Part shown: piece after piece, positions 34,245 to 40,587 of the stretch
Layout: the number at the start of each line of letters is the position of its first letter
Numbering within the stretch: the stretch's first letter is position 1
DNA from: DATCZB01 sp035513215
Lineage (GTDB): Bacteria; Pseudomonadota; Gammaproteobacteria; Steroidobacterales; Rariloculaceae
NCBI GenBank assembly: GCA_035513215.1
Contig: DATKCK010000050.1
Coordinates: 1-51,733, forward strand
Length of the DNA stretch: 51,733 bases
Direction of reading: 5' to 3'
Translations under genes and position numbers: made by a program
The notes under the pieces: generated by a model
Told to the model about the DNA's origin: nothing
The model's input: the letters and a program-made list of their open reading frames with translations, nothing else
Database searches by the model: none

Positions 34245-34550
34245 ATGCTTACCCCCTTCGTGCACGTGTTCGTCGAGACTGTCGATCGACTGAGTTTTTA
34301 TCACTACGATCCCTACGCGCAGCTCCTTTCGAAGGTCGTGCGCGATTTCGCCCGCGACCTGGCGGATGCCCGCGCGTTCATCGCCAGCGGGATGGTGGAT
34401 CCGGAGCGGTTCAGGCAACGGGTGGCAGCCGTTTCGGAATCGGTCTACTCGAAGTACCCCAGGCTTTCGTCGGCAGCGGTCCGGGCCGCGGTCGATGATC
34501 CTGTCCGGTCTATCCACGTCCGACTGATTGCTGCGGAATCCGAGCCATGA
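34245..34550 (+). CDS. Possible small helical protein, unknown
   Basis: A 101-residue open frame starting MLTPFVHVFVETVDRLS with GAGGAT upstream at a workable distance. It is predicted helical with alternating hydrophobic residues (YAQLLSKVVRDFARDLADAR) and no signal peptide or named domain. It precedes the VapBC-like pair on the same strand. An overlapping minus-strand frame of similar length exists but shows a less protein-like composition. A non-coding interpretation remains possible; the 247 bp between this frame and rhlE show nothing else recognisable. Confidence 0.4.
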   Translation: MLTPFVHVFVETVDRLSFYHYDPYAQLLSKVVRDFARDLADARAFIASGMVDPERFRQRVAAVSESVYSKYPRLSSAAVRAAVDDPVRSIHVRLIAAESEP

Positions 34551-34555
34551 TCTGA

Positions 34556-34584
34556 TTGACACGAACATCATGAGAAGTTAGTGT
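34556..34584 (+). promoter_or_regulatory. Promoter and operator-like inverted repeat of the VapBC-type operon
   Basis: TTGACA (34556-34561), a 17-base spacer and TAGTGT (34579-34584) form a sigma-70-type promoter that would start transcription only a few bases before ATG 34593. The inverted repeat ACACGAAC (34559-34566) and GTTAGTGT (34577-34584) matches at 7 of 8 positions and covers both hexamers. That is where a ribbon-helix-helix antitoxin would be expected to autoregulate. The -10 box is weak. Confidence 0.45.
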
Positions 34585-34592
34585 TCCATTTC

Positions 34593-34874
34593 ATGAGCAC
34601 GCCGCTGCAAGTCTATCTCGACGACGACGACCTCGAGCGCCTCGAGGCCTTCGCGCAGGATCGCGGCTGGAGCAAGTCCCAGGTTGTCCGCGCCGCGCTT
34701 CGGGCGTTGACACGTCAGCCTGCCGACGATCCGGTGCTCGAGCTGAGCGGGGACATCGACGGCCTGCCGGCGACTCTGAGCGGTGAGCTCGACCGCTATC
34801 TGAACGAGACCTTCGTTGCCGAGCCGCGCCCGCCGTACCGTACGCGAAGCCGCCGCAAGGCTGTTCGTCGATAG
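34593..34874 (+). CDS. Ribbon-helix-helix antitoxin (CopG/VapB-like)
   Basis: A 93-residue protein. The N-terminal ~45 residues are a ribbon-helix-helix DNA-binding motif: strand LQVYLDDDDLERLEAFA, then helix SKSQVVRAALRAL. The C-terminal half is acidic then basic and would wrap the toxin. ATG 34593 is chosen because the family strand begins directly after it. The downstream PIN toxin frame overlaps by 59 bases if its TTG start is used. Together they look like a VapBC-type module. The overlap of the promoter by an inverted repeat fits autoregulation. Confidence 0.8.
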   Translation: MSTPLQVYLDDDDLERLEAFAQDRGWSKSQVVRAALRALTRQPADDPVLELSGDIDGLPATLSGELDRYLNETFVAEPRPPYRTRSRRKAVRR

Positions 34875-35268
34875 CGGCGCCTGGATCGCGCTGCGCAGCC
34901 GGCGCGATCAGCATCACGCCGAGGCGGATCGCGCGTTTCGCGCGGCCGTCGAACGACGTATTCCGCTCGTCACCACGAATCTCGTCATCGCCGAGGTCCA
35001 TCGGCTGACCTTGTTCCGCGTCGGGACCGACGCGGCCATGCGCGCGCTCGACCGTATCGACGCGAGCCCCAGCGTGACGGTGCATCATGCGAGCAGCGAA
35101 GATCACCTCGCTGCGCGCCGATGGCTCGAGCGCCTCGCACCGAAGCCGATCACCTACACGGATGCCGTGAGCTTTGCCGTGATGCAGCGGGCGGCATGCA
35201 CGCACGTGCTTGGCTTCGACGACGATTTCGTCGCGGCGGGTTTCGAGCGCTGGCGCGTGCCGGCGTGA
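34816..35268 (+). CDS. PIN-domain toxin (VapC-like ribonuclease)
   Basis: A 150-residue PIN-fold protein. The acidic residues for magnesium are visible: Asp in LFVDSGAWIAL (about residue 19), Glu in NLVIAEVHRL, Asp in TYTDAVSFAVM and the pair in GFDDDF. The toxin would cut RNA when not bound by its antitoxin. The start is uncertain: TTG 34816 is the only in-frame initiator ahead of the first strand, giving strong overlap with the antitoxin gene and probable translational coupling. Its stop overlaps the GTG of the next gene as GTGA. Confidence 0.8.
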   Translation: MPSRARRTVREAAARLFVDSGAWIALRSRRDQHHAEADRAFRAAVERRIPLVTTNLVIAEVHRLTLFRVGTDAAMRALDRIDASPSVTVHHASSEDHLAARRWLERLAPKPITYTDAVSFAVMQRAACTHVLGFDDDFVAAGFERWRVPA

Positions 35269-35537
35269 AATCTTGGCTACAGCTGAGCAACCCGAGAGAC
35301 GCTTCGATCGCGCCGATCGAAGTGCCCGCACTTGCCGATACCGGCTCCGTTTTCCTCTGCATCCCCGAGCACGTCTACGTTCAGCTCGAGCTCGACGTGC
35401 TACAGCCGCGGGAAGTCACGCTCGGCGCCATCCCGATGGAAGACATGGATCTCGTCGTCGATCCGCGCAAGCGAACGGTCGACGTGAATCCGGCAAGTCC
35501 GAACATCGCATCCGGGATCGTCAAACTCGCCGCATAG
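35265..35537 (+). CDS. Clan AA aspartic protease-like protein with internal deletion
   Basis: A 90-residue frame starting at GTG 35265, which overlaps the PIN toxin stop as GTGA. It matches the two ends of the small retropepsin-like clan AA proteases. The N-terminal part has the active-site motif ALADTGSVFLCIPEHV. The C-terminal part has LGAIPMEDMDLVVDPRKRTV and VNPASPN. Full-length relatives are about 120-130 residues, and the region between the catalytic loop and LGAIPMEDMD (roughly 35-45 residues, including the flap strands) is absent here. The join falls near 35417-35423 and keeps the frame. The product is probably inactive, or a pseudogene still open by chance. Confidence 0.65.
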   Translation: MKSWLQLSNPRDASIAPIEVPALADTGSVFLCIPEHVYVQLELDVLQPREVTLGAIPMEDMDLVVDPRKRTVDVNPASPNIASGIVKLAA

Positions 35538-35577
35538 GGTGTTACCGGGGCGGTGTTCGCTCGGCGGGGCCGCCGTA

Positions 35578-35790
35578 TCAAGCCTTCTCGCCGTCGAGCG
35601 AGCTCAGAAACCGTTCGATTCCGCCGGGCGTCAGAAAGGCTCCCGTGAGCGTGCGCCCTTCCGCGACCAGGGCCGGAATCGACTTCACACCGGCTTCCCG
35701 GGCGCGATCCCTATTCGTCAGAAACTCGAGCTTCTGAACTTCGACATCGGGATGCCTGCGAAGCGCGCAGTGCCGATGGCTTGAACGAGA
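35578..35790 (-). pseudogene. Remnant of a thioredoxin-fold protein, N-terminal half missing
   Basis: Reading leftward, about 70 codons end at TGA 35580-35578. They include DVEVQKLEFLTNRDRAREAG, then VKSIPALVAEGRTLTG and IERFLSSLDGEKA. This is the C-terminal half of a thioredoxin/DsbA-like domain, with the cis-proline in SIPALV and the final helix. An in-frame stop at about 35790 closes the frame upstream. The strands and CxxC motif that should precede are absent, as is any start codon with ribosome site. It is most simply a 5'-truncated relic next to an internally deleted gene. Confidence 0.5.
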
Positions 35791-35912
35791 TCATCGGCGG
35801 CTGATCGCCCGGCCCTTGTCTGGCGCGAACGTCCGGCCAACGAGCGCCGGCATGCCGAGAATCGAAAGCAGGCGCGGCGATGTCGAGACGACGAACGGTA
35901 GGATCGCGACTG

Positions 35913-35940
35913 TTGACATGCGCCATAACGATGGTAGAGT
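35913..35940 (+). promoter_or_regulatory. Sigma-70-type promoter of the orphan leader
   Basis: A perfect TTGACA (35913-35918), a 16-base spacer and TAGAGT (35935-35940) predict a start of transcription about 35946-35951. That is at or a few bases before the leader-peptide ATG 35951, so the message would be nearly leaderless. Confidence 0.6.
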
Positions 35941-35950
35941 ACGCGCCCTC

Positions 35951-36007
35951 ATGAATACGTGTAGCGACATTTTCGTAGTCGTCCTCGACGAGGACGTCAT
36001 GCGGTAA
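35951..36007 (+). CDS. Branched-chain-rich leader peptide, ilv-attenuator type
   Basis: An 18-codon frame, MNTCSDIFVVVLDEDVMR, ends with TAA. Six consecutive residues IFVVVL followed by another Val make it unusually rich in valine, leucine and isoleucine, the composition of leader peptides that control ilv operons through ribosome stalling. It lies just after a TTGACA/TAGAGT promoter and 51 bases before a strong terminator. The coding region itself holds a small hairpin (GTCCTC/GAGGAC, 35981-35995). No ilv or leu gene follows: the next genes on both sides are on the minus strand until 38766. Confidence 0.55.
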   Translation: MNTCSDIFVVVLDEDVMR

Positions 36008-36008
36008 C

Positions 36009-36095
36009 GCCTTCCATATTTAGCGGAAGGCATCCGAACTGTGCCTTCCGGAAGACAGAAAGCCCCGGTCGGCTCAGCTAATCGGGGCTTTTTTT
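36009..36095 (+). promoter_or_regulatory. Attenuator: competing hairpins and intrinsic terminator
   Basis: Three copies of one 7-base arm can pair in two exclusive ways: GCCTTCC 36009-36015 with GGAAGGC 36025-36031, or the latter with GCCTTCC 36043-36049. An intrinsic terminator follows: AAAGCCCCG (36059-36067) with CGGGGCTTT (36083-36091) and a run of seven T ending at 36095. This is the order expected of transcription attenuation after the leader peptide. How the third arm would disrupt the terminator is not evident from simple pairing, so the exact switch is unresolved. Confidence 0.55.
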
Positions 36096-36233
36096 GTGCC
36101 GGCAGGCGCGTCCGTTGCCGTTGCGGATGTCCCGATGTAAGGCTGTTTCGTTCCCCCCTCGGAAGGCCAATCCCCCTTGAGCCTTCCGGTCTCGAGGCCC
36201 CGGCTGACTCAGTCATCCGGGGCCTCTTTTTTT
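36096..36233 (+). terminator. Second hairpin-plus-terminator unit
   Basis: This unit repeats the design of the first. A GGAAGGC/GCCTTCC hairpin (36161-36167 with 36181-36187) carries a C-rich loop. It is followed by a 10-bp stem (36194-36203 with 36217-36226) and seven T (36227-36233), a very strong intrinsic terminator. A 14-codon frame from GTG 36096 to TAA 36140 is Val/Ala-rich (PAGASVAVADVPM after the start) and could be a second leader, but this is weak. It may alternatively be a small RNA with a C-rich loop. Confidence 0.55.
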
Positions 36234-36298
36234 GGCCCGATACAGTGATGTCGCTTCGAGCTCCGAGACATCGGAAAGAATGGGAAGTAGCGGTAACC

Positions 36299-36328
36299 TG
36301 ACGCCCGAGGCGAAGGCTGAGGGCGTCA
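36299..36328. terminator. Hairpin beyond the NHL gene stop
   Basis: TGACGCCC (36299-36306) pairs with GGGCGTCA (36321-36328), 16 bp beyond the stop of the leftward NHL gene. There is no T-run, so termination function is doubtful. Confidence 0.3.
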
Positions 36329-36344
36329 CTTGTTCTCGCCAGCC

Positions 36345-37415
36345 TCAGGGCCGCACGCGCACGTACTTCTGCAAATTGCGCGGCCGCGGCTCGCCGCCGT
36401 AGAGATTGCCGGCGGCGTCGACGGCGACGAACTCGGCGCCGTTGCCGGCCGTTTCGCGCGGGTCTCCCCACTGATAGAGAATGAGCTCGTCGACCCAGCC
36501 CGTCGCCGCGTCGCCGATCCGAATGCCCATCTCCCAGCCGGGGTTCTGGACATCGTCGGATTCGGAGTCCGCGACGTAGATCCGCCCGTGCTCGTCGAAC
36601 GCGATGCCGCTCGGGCGGCCGAACTGTGTCCAGGTCGCGAGGTGCTCGCCCTGCTGGTCGAAGATCTGAACCCGGTTGTTCGTCCGGTCGCCGACGAAGA
36701 CGCGTCCCTCGTTGTCGATCGCAATCGTGTGCAGCGTCCGGAACTCACCGGGCCCGTAGCCGGTACGGCCCCAGGCCTCGATGAAACGGCCGTCGCCGGA
36801 AAACTTCACGACGCGGTTGTTGCCGTTCTCGGCATGGCCGTCGGCAACAAAAATGTCACCGTTGTCGGCGACGGCGACATCGGCCGGCGCGTTGAAGTGC
36901 TCGGCGTCCGCGCCCGGCTCCCCCGGCGTGCCGAGCACCATCAGCACTTCGCCCGTCGGGCTGAACTTGACGACCTGATGACCGCGCCGCCCGTCGGTGC
37001 GCTCCGGGCTCGCCGCATCCGTGACCCAGACGTTGCCGTCGTCGTCGACATCGATGCCGTGCGGCCAGATGAACATGCCACCGCCGAAGCTTTCGACGAC
37101 GTTGCCGTCGCCGCTGAATTTGATGACGGGGTCGAGATCGGATTCGAGGCATTCCCAGCCGAAGCGCTCGGGTCCGGCATCGCAGCGGATCACGGCCCAG
37201 ATGTGCTCACCGTCGGGATCGACGATGGTATCGCCAACGGCGCCCATTTCGCGCCCATCTGGCAGCTTCGCCCAGTCGTCGACGAGACGATACGGGTTCG
37301 GCAGGCTCTGGGACTGCGCGGCGCCGGCCCCGAGCAAGAGCAGCACCAGGAGCACAAGCAGTACGAGCAGCACGGAGCAGGTCATCGAAAGACGGATGCG
37401 AGTCAGCTCAACCAT
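36345..37415 (-). CDS. Exported NHL-repeat propeller (peptidyl-alpha-hydroxyglycine lyase-like)
   Basis: A 356-residue protein. ATG 37415 is fixed by GGGAGG upstream; the much longer open frame beyond it is not coding. The signal peptide is strikingly hydrophobic (LLVLLVLLVLLLLGAGAA). The rest is a six-bladed NHL propeller. Repeats include WPHGIDVDDDGNVWVTDA, APADVAVADNGDIFVADGH, LHTIAIDNEGRVFVGDRTN and PSGIAFDEHGRIYVADSE. This pattern is shared with the lyase domain of peptide-amidating enzymes and many bacterial proteins of unknown activity. Its start overlaps the stop of the upstream HupE-like gene by 13 bp, so the two are co-transcribed. It resembles the divergent lipoprotein at 38766. 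Confidence 0.88.
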   Translation of the reverse strand: MVELTRIRLSMTCSVLLVLLVLLVLLLLGAGAAQSQSLPNPYRLVDDWAKLPDGREMGAVGDTIVDPDGEHIWAVIRCDAGPERFGWECLESDLDPVIKFSGDGNVVESFGGGMFIWPHGIDVDDDGNVWVTDAASPERTDGRRGHQVVKFSPTGEVLMVLGTPGEPGADAEHFNAPADVAVADNGDIFVADGHAENGNNRVVKFSGDGRFIEAWGRTGYGPGEFRTLHTIAIDNEGRVFVGDRTNNRVQIFDQQGEHLATWTQFGRPSGIAFDEHGRIYVADSESDDVQNPGWEMGIRIGDAATGWVDELILYQWGDPRETAGNGAEFVAVDAAGNLYGGEPRPRNLQKYVRVRP

Positions 37416-38716
37416 GGTTCGCCTCCCTGAGGACGGTCTGATGAAACGGGTTCGACGGCGCTGAAGAGATTGCTCGGGTCGATCGGATATTGACGCAGCA
37501 CGGCGTAGCGATCGCCCATCCAGTGCCAGGCCGTATGCGCGATGACGACGGAGATAACGACGGTAATCAGTTGCTCGCGACGCACGTAGCGGAAAACGAG
37601 ATTCAGCAGCGGCACGAGTAGCAGCAGAACGAAGAGCTGGCCGAGCTCGACGCCGACATTGAACGACAGGAGCGAGGTCAGCACGTGATCGCCGGCGAAC
37701 TGCAATGTGTCGCGCAGCGCGAACGAAAAGCCGAAGCCGTGGACGAGCCCGAAACCGAAGGCGACGGCCCAGCGCATGCGGACATTGGGCGCGACAATGT
37801 TCTCGATTGCCATGTAGAAGATCGATGCCGCGATCAGCGTCTCGATCAGCGGCGTGAACCAGAGCACGTCGGGCGCGAGGCCGTAAGCCGAGCCGATCAA
37901 GGTCAATGAGTGAGCCACCGTGAATGCCGTGACGATGACGACGAGCGAGCGCAGGCTCCGGCGAAACGGCAGCACGAGGCAAAACAGAAACAGCAAGTGG
38001 TCGGCCCCGTCGAGAATGTGCTCGAATCCCTGAACGACGAAGCGAAACGCGGCTTGGTGCCAGCGCGGATCGAGCTCGACGATCTCGGGCGCGCCTTCGA
38101 CCTGGTACATGCGTGTCACCCCGCCGGGCGCCTCGAAGCGAATCACGGTCGTGACGGCCAAACCGAGCCGCTCGAGCCCCGGCAGGATCGCGAATGCCGA
38201 ATCCTCGGACTCGATCGGCAGCTCGAACAGCGCGTCGAGCAGGGCCTGTTGCCACGGGAGCTCGATCGACGCCGGCAGCGGCGGGCCGAGCACATGCTCC
38301 CGCGCGAGCGCATGCTCCGTGAACGACCGATCGCTCGGGATCGAGGCGCGCACGGCGATCAATTCCGGCGGGGACAAACGGCTGCCGTTCTCGAAGAGCT
38401 CGATATCGTTACTGAGCCACCGCATCGCGGCATCGCGTAGCGTCCGATCGGCCCGCCCGACGTCGAGGTACCCGGGTCCCGTGGTCGGAAACGTGATGTC
38501 CTGCATCGATTCGAGCGGCGCTCGGACGAGGAGCTCGAGCCGGTCGCCGGTGGGCTTGACGACGATGCGGACCGTGACGTCGCTCGGAATCTCGTGACTC
38601 GAGACGGCAGCAGGCCATGCCGCGATCATGGCCAGGCAGGCGAGCACGATGACGGGCCCGGCAGGCCCCCCGGTTCTGCGCACGACTTCTTCCGTTCCTG
38701 TCGCAGTCAACCTCAC
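37403..38716 (-). CDS. HupE/UreJ-family membrane protein with periplasmic N-terminal domain
   Basis: A 437-residue protein. After a signal-type helix (about residues 20-40, ending SSHEIPSDV), a ~185-residue beta-rich periplasmic domain is followed by a HupE/UreJ module of about six to seven helices. Signatures are EHILDGADHLLFLFCLVLP, VTAFTVAHSLTL, FGFGLVHGFGFSFAL and VIAHTAWHW, whose histidines suggest metal binding or transport. HupE/UreJ proteins are linked to nickel or cobalt uptake, but long versions such as this one are widespread without hydrogenase or urease genes. It is upstream of and overlaps the NHL propeller gene. It is divergent from 38766. Confidence 0.88.
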   Translation of the reverse strand: MRLTATGTEEVVRRTGGPAGPVIVLACLAMIAAWPAAVSSHEIPSDVTVRIVVKPTGDRLELLVRAPLESMQDITFPTTGPGYLDVGRADRTLRDAAMRWLSNDIELFENGSRLSPPELIAVRASIPSDRSFTEHALAREHVLGPPLPASIELPWQQALLDALFELPIESEDSAFAILPGLERLGLAVTTVIRFEAPGGVTRMYQVEGAPEIVELDPRWHQAAFRFVVQGFEHILDGADHLLFLFCLVLPFRRSLRSLVVIVTAFTVAHSLTLIGSAYGLAPDVLWFTPLIETLIAASIFYMAIENIVAPNVRMRWAVAFGFGLVHGFGFSFALRDTLQFAGDHVLTSLLSFNVGVELGQLFVLLLLVPLLNLVFRYVRREQLITVVISVVIAHTAWHWMGDRYAVLRQYPIDPSNLFSAVEPVSSDRPQGGEPWLS

Positions 38717-38735
38717 CGAGCCTACTCAAGTTCGC

Positions 38736-38741
38736 TACAAT
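38736..38741 (+). promoter_or_regulatory. Possible -10 box for the NHL lipoprotein gene
   Basis: TACAAT stands 25 bases before ATG 38766, leaving a short leader with AGAGGGGGGAA. No convincing -35 was found. Confidence 0.35.
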
Positions 38742-38765
38742 TTGGAAACAAGAGGGGGGAACGCC

Positions 38766-39953
38766 ATGAATCGAGCCAATTCTCTGTCGTGCGCATGGGC
38801 CTTGAGCGTTTCAACTGCGTGCTTGCTGCTCGCCGGCTGCGGCGGCGAGTCGGCCGGTCAGGCCACGGGAGCCAGCGGCGAGCGCATGGCGCCGCGCTTC
38901 GAGGTGGATCCCTTCTGGCCGAAGCCGCTGCCGAACAACTGGCTGCTCGGCCAGACCGTCGGTGTGTCGGTCGATTCGCGCGACCACATCTGGATCGTGC
39001 ACCGGCCGGGCTCGCTCAACGATCAGATCGAGGCGAGCGCCGGCATCAACGCGCCCGAAGGCTCATGCTGCGCAGCAGCCCCGCCCGTTCTCGAGTTCGA
39101 CCAGGAAGGCAATCTCGTCAGCTACTGGGGCGGGCCGGGCGAGGGGTATGACTGGCCCGAGTCCGACCACGGCATCACGGTCGATCATCTCGACAATGTC
39201 TGGATCGGCGGCAATGGCCAAAACGATGCGCACCTGCTCAAGTTCACGCGCTCAGGCGAGTTCCTGCTGCAGGTCGGCAGCCCCGGCGCCAACAACGGCA
39301 GCAACGACCCGGACAACTACGGCCGCGTGGCCGAGATCTCGATCGATGCGGAGGAGAACGAGGCCTACGTCGCCGACGGCTATCTGAACAGGCGCGTCGC
39401 CGTCATCGACATGAGCACGGGCGAGCTCAAGCGTTACTGGGGTGCCTACGGCAACCGGCCCGACGACACCGATCTCGGCAACTACGATCCCGAAGCGCCG
39501 CCGGTGCAGCAGTTTCGTAACCCCGTGCATTGCGCCCAGCCGTCGAACGACGGGCTCATCTACGTCTGCGACCGCGTCAACAATCGGATCCAGATTTTCG
39601 AGAAGGACGGGACCTTCGTCGACGAGCTCATCATTGCGCCGCTGACGCTCGGCGCAGGCTCGGTTTGGGACATCGCGTTCTCGCCCGACGAGGCACAGAC
39701 TTACATCTATCTCGCCGACGGCCTGAACGAGAAGATCTACATGATCGAGCGCGAGACGCTAGAGGTGCTGACGGCCTTCGGCGAAGGCGGCCGCCAGCCC
39801 GGCCAGTTCTTCGGCGTGCACAACATCGCGACGGACTCGGCCGGCAACATCTATACGACCGAGACCTACGAGGGCAAGCGGCTGCAGAAATTCGTCTACC
39901 GCGGGCTCACGCCGGTCGAGGCCGAGTTCCAGGGGACGGTATGGCCAGAATGA
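38766..39953 (+). CDS. NHL-repeat propeller lipoprotein (peptidyl-alpha-hydroxyglycine lyase-like)
   Basis: A 395-residue lipoprotein. ATG 38766 follows AGAGGGGGGAACGCC. The lipobox LLAGC puts the lipid on C25. The mature part starts with the conserved segment FEVDPFWPKPLPNNWLLGQ, then NHL blades: VSVDSRDHIWIVHRPGSL, GITVDHLDNVWIGGNG, ISIDAEENEAYVADGYLNRR, and the end IYTTETYEGKRLQKFVYRG. A paired cysteine (GSCCAAAPPVLEFDQEGN) occurs at about residues 101-102. Such proteins are common near exported oxidative enzymes; the reaction is not established. It is divergent from the HupE/NHL pair and 49 bp before the VOC gene. Confidence 0.88.
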   Translation: MNRANSLSCAWALSVSTACLLLAGCGGESAGQATGASGERMAPRFEVDPFWPKPLPNNWLLGQTVGVSVDSRDHIWIVHRPGSLNDQIEASAGINAPEGSCCAAAPPVLEFDQEGNLVSYWGGPGEGYDWPESDHGITVDHLDNVWIGGNGQNDAHLLKFTRSGEFLLQVGSPGANNGSNDPDNYGRVAEISIDAEENEAYVADGYLNRRVAVIDMSTGELKRYWGAYGNRPDDTDLGNYDPEAPPVQQFRNPVHCAQPSNDGLIYVCDRVNNRIQIFEKDGTFVDELIIAPLTLGAGSVWDIAFSPDEAQTYIYLADGLNEKIYMIERETLEVLTAFGEGGRQPGQFFGVHNIATDSAGNIYTTETYEGKRLQKFVYRGLTPVEAEFQGTVWPE

Positions 39954-40002
39954 CAATGTATGGCCGAAGTCGCGCCGAACACACTCCGGCAGGAGGGGGA
40001 AC

Positions 40003-40518
40003 ATGCAGATACGTATGAAGCATCATGGAACCAGGTTCGCTGTTGGGCCACTGACCGCGCTGCTGCTGGCGCAATTGACTGCGCTGCCGGCGGCGGCGCA
40101 ATCCGAGAGCGCCGGATTCGACTTCAGGATCGATCACGTCGGCATCAGCGTCGCCAACCTCGAGGAGTCGGTCGACTGGTATGTCGAGATGCTCGGTTTC
40201 GAGCTCGTGAGCCCGATCAACCGCAACCCGGACTCGGCGATGACGATCGCGCGGCTCAGGCGCGGGGACTTCAACATCGAGCTCTTCGAGATCGAAGGCG
40301 CTGCGCCGCTGCCCGAATACCGGCGGGATCCTTCGGCCGACTTACGTGTGCACGGCCTTGCGCACTTCGCGTTCCAGGTCGATGACGTTGCGGCCGTTCA
40401 GGCCGAGCTCGAGGCGAAGGGCGTCGAGATCGTCATGCCGCTGACCGAGAACCGCACGAACTTTTTCTTCGTCAACGACAACTCGGGGAATGCGTTCGAG
40501 TTCATTCAGCGGCGGTAG
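40003..40518 (+). CDS. Exported VOC-family (glyoxalase/dioxygenase-fold) protein
   Basis: A 171-residue protein. AGGAGGGGGAAC directly precedes ATG 40003. The signal peptide covers about residues 1-33 (ending LPAAAQ). The mature part is one vicinal-oxygen-chelate domain: DFRIDHVGISVANLEESVDW, YVEMLGFELVSP, FNIELFEIEG, GLAHFAFQVDDV and the end NSGNAFEFIQRR. The metal-ligand positions are His in RIDHVG, Glu in NIELFE, His in GLAHFA and Glu in AFEFIQ. A complete ligand set suggests it is an active metalloenzyme, such as a lyase, isomerase or dioxygenase. It is probably transcribed with the upstream NHL lipoprotein. Confidence 0.87.
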   Translation: MQIRMKHHGTRFAVGPLTALLLAQLTALPAAAQSESAGFDFRIDHVGISVANLEESVDWYVEMLGFELVSPINRNPDSAMTIARLRRGDFNIELFEIEGAAPLPEYRRDPSADLRVHGLAHFAFQVDDVAAVQAELEAKGVEIVMPLTENRTNFFFVNDNSGNAFEFIQRR

Positions 40519-40587
40519 GGGCGGGCGGCTGCACGCAGCTGTCTCCGGACCCGCTCAAAGCTGGAATCCCACCCCGATGCGCGCGCG

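Noticed and set aside
34185..34571. Minus-strand 128-codon frame opposite the small helical protein
   Set aside because: Composition is less protein-like than the plus-strand frame, and no ribosome site was found.
34593..36344. Genomic island or prophage around the toxin-antitoxin patch
   Set aside because: No integrase, tRNA attachment site or transposase is visible, and composition is not clearly different from the flanks.
37416..38255. Upstream extension of the NHL gene frame to 636 codons
   Set aside because: The extension lies inside the HupE gene in another frame; the strong ribosome site and signal peptide fix the start at 37415.
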